NCBI GenBank assembly: GCA_946902985.2 | Contig: OX336395.1 | Coordinates: 12,440,708 to 12,504,707 of the forward strand | DNA length: 64,000 nt | Direction: 5' to 3' | DNA from: Meconema thalassinum | Lineage: Eukaryota; Arthropoda; Insecta; Orthoptera; Tettigoniidae | Shown: in pieces, positions 51,601-62,703 of the stretch | Position numbering within the stretch: position 1 is the stretch's first letter | Layout of the letters: each line of letters begins with the position of its first letter | Notes under the pieces: model-generated | The model's database searches: none | What the model was told of the DNA's origin: nothing | The model's input: only the letters and a program-made list of their open reading frames with translations | Translations under genes and position numbers: made by a program

Positions 51601-54600
51601 GCCATCACACGTGTTGTACATAGCGCACAGTCTAGATTCCATCCTCCTGGCCTCAGTTGGTTCCCCCATATGTTTGCTATGCCACCACACGTGTTGTACA
51701 TAGCGCACAGTCTAGGTTCCATCCTCCTGGCCTCAAGTTGTTCCCCCATATGTTTGCTAAGCCTTCACACGTGTTGTACATAGCGCACAGTCTAGATTCC
51801 ATCCTCCTGGCCTCAAGTGGTTCCCCCATACTTTTGCTAAGCCACCACACATGTTGTACATAGCGCAAGTCTAGATTCCATCCTCCTGGCCTCAAGTGGT
51901 TCCCCCATATGTTTGCTAAGCCACCACACGTGTTGTACATAGAGCACAGTCTAGATTCCATCCTCCTGGCCTCAAGTGGTTCCCCCATACTTTTGCTAAG
52001 CCACCACACATGTTGTACATAGCGCACAGTCTAGATTCCATCCTCCTGGCCTCACGTGGTTCCCCCATATGTTTGCTAAGCCACCACACGTGTTGTACAT
52101 AGCGCACAGTCTAGATTCCATCCTCCTGGCCTCAAGTGGTTACCCCATACGTTTGCTAAGCCACCACACGTGTTATACATAGTGCAGAGTCTAGATTCCA
52201 TCCCCCTGGCCTCAAGTGGTTCCCCCATACGTTTTCTAAGCCACCACACTTGTTGTACATAGCGCACAGTCTAGATTCCATCCTCCTAGCCTCAAGTGGT
52301 TCCCCCATAAGTTTGCTAAGCCACCACACGTGTTGTACATAGCGCAGTCTAGATTCCATCCTCCTGGCCTCAAGTGGTTCCCCCATACGTTTGCTAAGCC
52401 ACCACACGTGTTATACATAGTGCAGAGTCTAGATTCCATCCTCCTGGCCTCACGTGGTTCCCCCATATGTTTGCTAAGCCACCACACGTGTTGTACATAG
52501 CGCACAGTCTAGATTCCATCCTCCTGGCCTCAAGTGGTTACCCCATACGTTTGCTAAGCCACCACACGTGTTGTACATAGCGCACAGTCTAGATCCCATC
52601 CTCCTGGCCTCAAGTGGTTCCCCCATATGTTTGCTAAGCCACCACACGCGTTGTACATAGCGCACAGTCTAGATTCCATCCTCCTGGCCTCAAGTGGTTC
52701 ACCCATATGTTTGCTAGGCTACCATACGTGTTGTACATAGCGCACAGTCTAGATTCCATCCTCCTGGCCTCATGTGGTTCCCACATACGTTTGCTAAGCC
52801 ACCACACATGTTGTGCATAGCGCACCGTCTAGATTCCATCCTCCTGGCCTCAAGTGGTTCCCCCATATGTTTGCTAAGCCTTCACACGTGTTTGTACATA
52901 GCGCACAGTCTAGATTCCATCCTCCTGGCCTCAAGTGGTTCCCCCATATGTTTGCTAAGCCACCACACGTGTTGTACATAGCGCACAGTCTAGATTCCAT
53001 CCTCCTGGCATCATGTGGTTCCCCCATACGTATGCTAAGTCACCACACGTGTTGTACATAGCGCACAGTCTAGATTCCATCCTCCTTGCCTCAAGTGGTT
53101 CCCCCATAAGTTTGCTAAGCCACCTCACATGTTGTACATAGCGCACAGTCTAGATTCCATCCCCCTGGCTTCATGTGGTTCCCCCATATGTTTGCTAAGG
53201 CATCACACGTGTTGTATATAGCGCACAGTCTAGATTACATCCTCCTGGCCTCAAGTGGTTCCCCATACGTTTGCTAAGCCACCACACGTGTTGTACATAG
53301 CGCACAGTCTAGATTCCATCCTCCTGGCCTCAAGTGGTTCCCCCATATGTTTGCTAAGCCATCACACGTGTTGTACATAGCGCACAGTCTAGATTCCATC
53401 CTCCTGGTCTCAGTTGGTTCCCCCATATGTTTGCTATGCCACCACACGTGTTATACATAGCGCACAGTCTAGGTTCCATCCTCCTGGCCTCAAGTTGTTC
53501 CCCCATATGTTTGCTAAGCCTTCACACGTGTTGTACATAGCGCACAGTCTAGATTCCATCCTCCTGGCCTCAAGTGGTTCCCCCATACTTTTGCTAAGCC
53601 ACCACACATGTTGTACATAGCGCAAGTCTAGATTCCATCCTCCTGGCCTCAAGTGGTTCCCCCATATGTTTGCTAAGCCACCACACGTGTTGTACATAGA
53701 GCACAGTCTAGATTCCATCCTCCTGGCCTCAAGTGGTTCCCCCATACTTTTGCTAAGCCACCACACATGTTGTACATAGCGCACAGTCTAGATTCCATCC
53801 TCCTGGCCTCACGTGGTTCCCCCATATGTTTGCTAAGCCACCACACGTGTTGTACATAGCGCACAGTCTAGATTCCATCCTCCTGGCCTCAAGTGGTTAC
53901 CCCATACGTTTGCTAAGCCACCACACGTGTTGTACATAGCGCACAGTCTAGATTCCATCCTCCTGGCCTCAAGTGGTTCCCCCATACGTTTGCAAAGCCA
54001 CCACACGTGTTATACATAGTGCAGAGTCTAGATTCCATCCCCCTGGCCTCAAGTGGTTCCCCCATACGTTTTCTAAGCCACCACACTTGTTGTACATAGC
54101 GCACAGTCTAGATTCCATCCTCCTAGCCTCAAGTGGTTCCCCCATATGTTTGCTAAGCCACCACATGTGTTGTACATAGCGCTCAGTCTAGATTCCATCC
54201 TCCTGGCCTCAAGTGGTTTCCCCATATGTTTGCTAAGCCAACACACGTGTTGTACATAGCGCACAGTCTAGATTCCATCCTCCTGGCCTCAAGTGGTTTC
54301 CCCATACGTTTGCTAAGCCACCACACGTGTTGTACATAGCGCACAGTCTAGATTCCATCCTCCTGGCCTCAAGTGGTTCCCCCATACTTTTGCTAAGCCA
54401 CCACACATGTTGTACATAGCGCACAGTCTAGATTCCATCCTCCTGGCCTCACGTGGTTCCCCCATATGTTTGCTAAGCCATCACACGTGTTGTACATAGC
54501 GCACAGTCTAGATTCCATCCTCCTGGCCTCAAGTGGTTACCCCATACGTTTGCTAAGCCACCACACGTGTTGTACATAGCGCACAGTCTAGATTCCATCC

Positions 54601-55267
54601 TCCTGGCCTCAAGTGGTTCCCCCATACGTTTGCTAAGCCACCACACGTGTTATACATAGTGCAGAGTCTAGATTCCATCCCCCTGGCCTCAAGTGGTTCC
54701 CCCATACGTTTTCTAAGCCACCACACTTGTTGTACATAGCGCACAGTCTAGATTCCATCCTCCTAGCCTCAAGTGGTTCCCCCATATGTTTGCTAAGCCA
54801 CCACACGTGTTGTACATAGCGCACAGTCTAGATTCCATCCTCCTGGCCTCAAGTGGTTCCCCCATATGTTTGCTAAGCCAACACACGTGTTGTACATAGC
54901 GCACAGTCTAGATTCCATCCTCCTGGCCTCAAGTGGTTCCCCCATACGTTTGCTAAGCCACCACACGTGTTGTACATAGCGCACAGTCTAGATTCCATCC
55001 TCCTGGCATCATGTGGTTCCCCCATACGTATGCTAAGTCACCACACGTGTTGTACATAGCGCACAGTCTAGATTCCATCCTCCTTGCCTCAAGTGGTTCC
55101 CCCATAAGTTTGCTAAGCCACGTCACATGTTGTACATAGCGCACAGTCTAGATTCCATCCCCCTGGCTTCATGTGGTTCCCCCATATGTTTGCTAAGCCA
55201 CCACACGTGTTGTACATAGCGCACAGTCTAGATTCCATCCTCCTGGCCTCAAGTGGTTCATCCATAC
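48636..55267 (+). repeat. 6,632-bp (83-mer) HOR unit 2
   Basis: It repeats 42,004-48,635 at offset 6,632. Shared private marks include the ATATGATTGCTTAGCC junction (43,917 and 50,549) and CTCCGGGCC (43,336 and 49,968). By eye I noticed at least seven single-base differences, for example CTCATGG at about 44,855 against CTCCTGG, GCTAATCC at about 45,527 against GCTAAGCC, TTCCCACATATG at about 46,551 against TTCCCCCATATG, and CACGTG at about 47,534 against CATGTG at 54,166. Confidence 0.9.
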
Positions 55268-58200
55268 GTTTGCTAAGCCACCACACGTGTTGTACATAGC
55301 GCACAGTCTAGATTCCATCCTCCTGGCCTCAAGTGGTTCCCCCATATGTTTGCTAAGGCATCACACGTGTTGTACATAGCGCACAGTCTAGATTCCATCC
55401 TTCTGGCCTCAAGTGGTTCCATCATACGTTTGCTAAGCCACCACACGTGTTGTATATAGCGCACAGTCTAGATTCCATCCTCCTGGCCTCAAGTGGTTCC
55501 CCCATACGTTTGCTAAGCCACCACACGTGTTGTACATAGCGCACAGTCTAGATTCCATCCTCCTGGCCTCAAGTTGTTCCCCCATATGTTTGCTAAGCCT
55601 TCACACGTGTTGTACATAGCGCACAGTCTAGATTCCATCCTCCTGGCCTCAAGTGGTTCCCCCATACTTTTGCTAAGCCACCACACATGTTGTACATAGC
55701 GCAAGTCTAGATTCCATCCTCCTGGCCTCAAGTGGTTCCCCCATATGTTTGCTAAGCCACCACACGTGTTGTACATAGAGCACAGTCTAGATTCCATCCT
55801 CCTGGCCTCATGTGGTTCCCCCATACTTTTGCTAAGCCACCACACATGTTGTACATAGCGCACAGTCTAGATTCCATCCTCCTGGCCTCACGTGGTTCCC
55901 CCATATGTTTGCTAAGCCACCACACGTGTTGTACATAGCGCACAGTCTAGATTCCATCCTCCTGGCCTCAAGTGGTTACCCCATACGTTTGCTAAGCCAC
56001 CACACGTGTTATACATAGTGCAGAGTCTAGATTCCATCCCCCTGGCCTCAAGTGGTTCCCCCATACGTTTTCTAAGCCACCACACTTGTTGTACATAGCG
56101 CACAGTCTAGATTCCATCCTCCTAGCCTCAAGTGGTTCCCCCATAAGTTTGCTAAGCCACCACACGTGTTGTACATAGCGCACTGTCTAGATTCCATCCT
56201 CCTGGCCTCACGTGGTTCCCCCATATGTTTGCTAAGCCAACACACGTGTTGTAGATAGCGCACAGTCTAGATTCCATCCTCCTGGCCTCAAGTGGTTCCC
56301 CCATACGTTTGCTAAGCCACCACACGTGTTGTACATAGCGCAGTCTAGATTCCATCCTCCTGGCCTCAAGTGGTTCCCCCATACGTTTGCTAAGCCACCA
56401 CACGTGTTATACATAGTGCAGAGTCTAGATTCCATCCCCCTGGCCTCAAGTGGTTCCCCCATACGTTTTCTATGCCACCACACTTGTTGTACATAGCGCA
56501 CAGTCTAGATTCCATCCTCCTGGCCTCAAGTGGTTCCCCCATATGTTTGCTAAGCCACCACACGTGTTGTACATAGCGCACAGTCTAGATTCCATCCTCC
56601 TGGCCTCAAGTGGTTCCCCCATATGTTTGCTAAGCCAACACACGTGTTGTACATAGCGCACAGTCTAGATTACATCCTCCTGGCCTCAAGTGGTTCCCCC
56701 ATTCGTTTGCTAAGCCACCACACATGTTGTACATAGCGCACAGTCTAGATTCCATCCTCCTGGCCTCAAGTGGTTCCCCCATATGTTTGCTAAGCTATCA
56801 CACGTGTTGTACATAGCGCACAGTCTAGATCCCATCCTCCTGGCCTCAAGTGGTTCCCCCATATGTTTGCTAAGCCACCACACGCGTTGTACATAGCGCA
56901 CAGTCTAGATTCCATCCTCCTGGCCTCAAGTGGTTCACCCATATGTTTGCTAGGCTACCATACGTGTTGTACATAGCGCACAGTCTAGATTCCATCCTCC
57001 TGGCCTCATGTGGTTCCCACATACGTTTGCTAAGCCACCACACATGTTGTGCATAGCGCACCGTCTAGATTCCATCCTCCTGGCCTCAAGTGGTTCCCCC
57101 ATATGTTTGCTAAGCCTTCACACGTGTTTGTACATAGCGCACAGTCTAGATTCCATCCTCCTGGCCTCAAGTGGTTCCCCCATATGTTTGCTAAGCCTTC
57201 ACACGTGTTTGTACATAGCGCACAGTCTAGATTCCATCCTCCTGGCCTCAAGTGGTTCCCCCATATGTTTGCTAAGCCACCACACGTGTTGTACATAGCG
57301 CACAGTCTAGATTCCATCCTCCTGGCATCATGTGGTTCCCCCATACGTATGCTAAGTCACCACACGTGTTGTACATAGCGCACAGTCTAGATTCCATCCT
57401 CCTTGCCTCAAGTGGTTCCCCCATAAGTTTGCTAAGCCACCTCACATGTTGTACATAGCGCACAGTCTAGATTCCATCCCCCTGGCTTCATGTGGTTCCC
57501 CCATATGTTTGCTAAGCCACCACACGTGTTGTACATAGCGCACAGTCTAGATTCCATCCTCCTGGCCTCAAGTGGTTCATCCATACGTTTGCTAAGCCAC
57601 CACACGTGTTGTACATAGCGCACAGTCTAGATTCCATCCTCCTGGCCTCAAGTGGTTCCCCCATATGTTTGCTAAGGCATCACACGTGTTGTACATAGCG
57701 CACAGTCTAGATTCCATCCTTCTGGCCTCAAGTGGTTCCATCATACGTTTGCTAAGCCACCACACGTGTTGTATATAGCGCACAGTCTAGATTCCATCCT
57801 CCTGGCCTCAAGTGGTTCCCCCATACGTTTGCTAAGCCACGACACGTGTTGTACATAGCGCACAGTCTAGATTCCATCCTTCTGGCCTCATGTGGTTCCC
57901 CCATACGTTTGCTAAGGCATCACACGTGTTGTATATAGCGCACAGTCTAGATTCCATCCTCCTGGCCTCACGTGGTTCCCCCATATGTTTGCTAAGCCAC
58001 CACACGTGTTGTACATAGCGCACAGTCTAGAATCCATCCTCCTGGCCTCAAGTGGTTACCCCATACGTTTGCTAAGCCACCACACGTGTTATACATAGTG
58101 CAGAGTCTAGATTCCATCCCCCTGGCCTCAAGTGGTTCCCCCATACGTTTTCTAAGCCACCACACTTGTTGTACATAGCGCACAGTCTAGATTCCATCCT

Positions 58201-59505
58201 CCTAGCCTCAAGTGGTTCCCCCATAAGTTTGCTAAGCCACCACACGTGTTGTACATAGCGCACAGTCTAGATTCCATCCTCCTGGCCTCACGTGGTTCCC
58301 CCATATGTTTGCTAAGCCAACACACGTGTTGTACATAGCGCACAGTCTAGATTCCATCCTCCGGGCCTCAAGTGGTTCCCCCATACGTTTGCTAAGCCAC
58401 CACACGTGTTGTACATAGCGCAGTCTAGATTCCATCCTCCTGGCCTCAAGTGGTTCCCCCATACGTTTGCTAAGCCACCGCACGTGTTATACATAGTGCA
58501 GAGTCTAGATTCCATCCCCCTGGCCTCAAGTGGTTCCCCCATACGTTTTCTATGCCACCACACTTGTTGTACATAGCGCACAGTCTAGATTCCATCCTCC
58601 TAGCCTCAAGTGGTTCCCCCATATGTTTGCTAAGCCACCACACGTGTTGTACATAGCGCACAGTCTAGATTCCATCCTCCTGGCCTCAAGTGGTTCCCCC
58701 ATATGTTTGCTAAGCCAACACACGTGTTGTACATAGCGCACAGTCTAGATTACATCCTCCTGGCCTCAAGTGGTTCCCCCATCCGTTTGCTAAGCCACCA
58801 CACATGTTGTACATAGCGCACAGTCTAGATTCCATCCTCCTGGCCTCAAGTGGTTCCCCCATATGTTTGCTAAGCTATCACACGTGTTGTACATAGCGCA
58901 CAGTCTAGATCCCATCCTCCTGGCCTCAAGTGGTTCCCCCATATGTTTGCTAAGCCACCACACGCGTTGTACATAGCGCACAGTCTAGATTCCATCCTCC
59001 TGGCCTCAAGTGGTTCACCCATATGTTTGCTAGGCTACCATACGTGTTGTACATAGCGCACAGTCTAGATTCCATCCTCCTGGCCTCATGTGGTTCCCAC
59101 ATACGTTTGCTAAGCCACCACACATGTTGTGCATAGCGCACCGTCTAGATTCCATCCTCCTGGCCTCAAGTGGTTCCCCCATATGTTTGCTAAGCCTTCA
59201 CACGTGTTTGTACATAGCGCACAGTCTAGATTCCATCCTCCTGGCCTCAAGTGGTTCCCCCATATGTTTGCTAAGCCACCACACGTGTTGTACATAGCGC
59301 ACAGTCTAGATTCCATCCTCCTGGCATCATGTGGTTCCCCCATACGTATGCTAAGTCACCACACGTGTTGTACATAGCGCACAGTCTAGATTCCATCCTC
59401 CTTGCCTCAAGTGGTTCCCCCATAAATTTGCTAAGCCACCTCACATGTTGTACATAGCGCACAGTCTAGATTCCATCCCCCTGGCTTCATGTGGTTCCCC
59501 CATAT
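55268..59505 (+). repeat. 4,238-bp (53-mer) HOR unit 1
   Basis: It begins a series whose monomers reappear at 59,506 (offset 4,238). Inside, two roughly 2-kb passes are related: 55,912-57,180 corresponds to 57,992-59,260 at offset 2,080, and the TTCCATCATAC monomer type occurs at about 55,423 and 57,742. The first pass has a duplicated 81-bp monomer (57,105-57,266); the second has one copy. Confidence 0.87.
57105..57266 (+). repeat. Single-monomer tandem duplication of the 81-bp variant
   Basis: Two consecutive 81-bp monomers (57,105-57,185 and 57,186-57,266) both carry CCTTCACACGTGTTTG, with the extra T. Most HOR units carry one such monomer at this place, for example 1041-1121 and 5353-5433. 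The doublet also occurs at 61,343-61,504, so it predates the 4,238-bp duplication. Confidence 0.92.
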
Positions 59506-62191
59506 GTTTGCTAAGCCACCACACGTGTTGTACATAGCGCACAGTCTAGATTCCATCCTCCTGGCCTCAAGTGGTTCCCCCATATGTTTGCTAAGGCATC
59601 ACACGTGTTGTACATAGCGCACAGTCTAGATTCCATCCTTCTGGCCTCAAGTGGTTCCATCATACGTTTGCTAAGCCACCACACGTGTTGTATATAGCGC
59701 ACAGTCTAGATTCCATCCTCCTGGCCTCAAGTGGTTCCCCCATACGTTTGCTAAGCCACCACACGTGTTGTACATAGCGCACAGTCTAGATTCCATCCTC
59801 CTGGCCTCAAGTTGTTCCCCCATATGTTTGCTAAGCCTTCACACGTGTTGTACATAGCGCACAGTCTAGATTCCATCCTCCTGGCCTCAAGTGGTTCCCC
59901 CATACTTTTGCTAAGCCACCACACATGTTGTACATAGCGCAAGTCTAGATTCCATCCTCCTGGCCTCAAGTGGTTCCCCCATATGTTTGCTAAGCCACCA
60001 CACGTGTTGTACATAGAGCACAGTCTAGATTCCATCCTCCTGGCCTCAAGTGGTTCCCCCATACTTTTGCTAAGCCACCACACATGTTGTACATAGCGCA
60101 CAGTCTAGATTCCATCCTCCTGGCCTCACGTGGTTCCCCCATATGTTTGCTAAGCCACCACACGTGTTGTACATAGCGCACAGTCTAGATTCCATCCTCC
60201 TGGCCTCAAGTGGTTACCCCATACGTTTGCTAAGCCACCACACGTGTTATACATAGTGCAGAGTCTAGATTCCATCCCCCTGGCCTCAAGTGGTTCCCCC
60301 ATACGTTTTCTAAGCCACCACACTTGTTGTACATAGCGCACAGTCTAGATTCCATCCTCCTAGCCTCAAGTGGTTCCCCCATAAGTTTGCTAAGCCACCA
60401 CACGTGTTGTACATAGCGCACAGTCTAGATTCCATCCTCCTGGCCTCACGTGGTTCCCCCATATGTTTGCTAAGCCAACACACGTGTTGTACATAGCGCA
60501 CAGTCTAGATTCCATCCTCCTGGCCTCAAGTGGTTCCCCCATACGTTTGCTAAGCCACCACACGTGTTGTACATAGCGCAGTCTAGATTCCATCCTCCTG
60601 GCCTCAAGTGGTTCCCCCATACGTTTGCTAAGCCACCACACGTGTTATACATAGTGCAGAGTCTAGATTCCATCCCCCTGGCCTCAAGTGGTTCCCCCAT
60701 ACGTTTTCTATGCCACCACACTTGTTGTACATAGCGCACAGTCTAGATTCCATCCTCCTAGCCTCAAGTGGTTCCCCCATATGTTTGCTAAGCCACCACA
60801 CCTGTTGTACATAGCGCACAGTCTAGATTCCATCCTCCTGGCCTCAAGTGGTTCCCCCATATGTTTGCTAAGCCAACACACGTGTTGTACATAGCGCACA
60901 GTCTAGATTACATCCTCCTGGCCTCAAGTGGTTCCCCCATTCGTTTGCTAAGCCACCACACATGTTGTACATAGCGCACAGTCTAGATTCCATCCTCCTG
61001 GCCTCAAGTGGTTCCCCCATATGTTTGCTAAGCTATCACACGTGTTGTACATAGCGCACAGTCTAGATCCCATCCTCCTGGCCTCAAGGGGTTCCCCCAT
61101 ATGTTTGCTAAGCCACCACACGCGTTGTACATAGCGCACAGTCTAGATTCCATCCTCCTGGCCTCAAGTGGTTCACCCATATGTTTGCTAGGCTACCATA
61201 CGTGTTGTACATAGCGCACAGTCTAGATTCCATCCTCCTGGCCTCATGTGGTTCCCACATACGTTTGCTAAGCCACCACACATGTTGTGCATAGCGCACC
61301 GTCTAGATTCCATCCTCCTGGCCTCAAGTGGTTCCCCCATATGTTTGCTAAGCCTTCACACGTGTTTGTACATAGCGCACAGTCTAGATTCCATCCTCCT
61401 GGCCTCAAGTGGTTCCCCCATATGTTTGCTAAGCCTTCACACGTGTTTGTACATAGCGCACAGTCTAGATTCCATCCTCCTGGCCTCAAGTGGTTCCCCC
61501 ATATGTTTGCTAAGCCACCACACGTGTTGTACATAGCGCACAGTCTAGATTCCATCCTCCTGGCATCATGTGGTTCCCCCATACGTATGCTAAGTCACCA
61601 CACGTGTTGTACATAGCGCACAGTCTAGATTCCATCCTCCTTGCCTCAAGTGGTTCCCCCATAAGTTTGCTAAGCCACCTCACATGTTGTACATAGCGCT
61701 CAGTCTAGATTCCATCCCCCTGGCTTCATGTGGTTCCCCCATATGTTTGCTAAGCCACCACACGTGTTGTACATAGCGCACAGTCTAGATTCCATCCTCC
61801 TGGCCTCAAGTGGTTCATCCATACGTTTGCTAAGCCACCACACGTGTTGTACATAGCGCACAGTCTAGATTCCATCCTCCTGGCCTCAAGTGGTTCCCCC
61901 ATATGTTTGCTAAGGCATCACACGTGTTGTACATAGCGCACAGTCTAGATTCCATCCTTCTGGCCTCAAGTGGTTCCATCATACGTTTGCTAAGCCACCA
62001 CACGTGTTGTATATAGCGCACAGTCTAGATTCCATCCTCCTGGCCTCAAGTGGTTCCCCCATACGTTTGCTAAGCCACCACACGTGTTGTACATAGCGCA
62101 CAGTCTAGATTCCATCCTTCTGGCCTCAAGTGGTTCCCCCATACGTTTGCTAAGGCATCACACGTGTTGTATATAGCGCACAGTCTAGATT
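59506..62191 (+). repeat. 4,238-bp HOR unit 2 (partial)
   Basis: It matches 55,268-57,953 at offset 4,238, including the doubled 81-bp monomer. Differences are more frequent than in the 5,191- and 6,632-bp pairs. Examples are CATGTGG at about 55,811 against CAAGTGG, GTAGATAG at about 56,254 against GTACATAG, CACCTGTTG at about 60,801 against CACGTGTTG, and AAGGGG at about 61,088. Correspondence breaks at 62,192, where ATTACATCC replaces ATTCCATCC. Confidence 0.86.
61343..61504 (+). repeat. Second doublet of the 81-bp variant monomer
   Basis: Two consecutive 81-bp monomers (61,343-61,423 and 61,424-61,504), each with CCTTCACACGTGTTTG. They are the exact counterpart of 57,105-57,266 at offset 4,238. 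Confidence 0.92.
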
Positions 62192-62703
62192 ACATCCTCC
62201 TGGCCTCAAGTGGTTCCCCATACGTTTGCTAAGCCACCACACGTGTTGTACATAGCGCACAGTCTAGATTCCATCTTCCTGGCCTCAAGTGGTTCCCCCA
62301 TACGTTTGCTAAGCCACCACACGTGTAGTACATAGCGCACAGTCTAGATTCCATCCTCCTGGCCTCAAGTGGTTCCCCCATACGTTTGCTAAGCCACCAC
62401 ACGTGTTGTACATAGCGCACAGTCTAGAGTCCATCCTCCTGGCCTCAAGTGGTTCCCCCATATGTTTGCTAAGCCACCACACGTGTTGTACATAGCGCAC
62501 AGTCTAGATTCCATCCTCCTGGCTTCAAGTGGTTCCCCCATATGTTAGCTATGCCACCACACGTGTTGTACATAGCGCACAGTCTAGATTCCATCCTCCT
62601 GGCCTCAAGTGGTTCCCCCATATGTTTGCTAAGCCACCACACGTGTTGTACATAGCGCACAGTCTAGATTCCATCCTCCTGGCCTCAAGTGGTTCATCCA
62701 TAC
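62192..62703 (+). repeat. Block C-like insertion in the 4,238-bp series
   Basis: These roughly 510 bp have no equivalent in unit 1 (55,268-59,505). The monomers with GTGTAGTAC (about 62,335) and GTTAGCTATG (about 62,545) are Block C types and follow 40,840-41,270 at offset 21,421. The segment belongs to an 879-bp tandem structure, because 61,825-62,144 reappears at 62,704-63,023. Confidence 0.8.
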
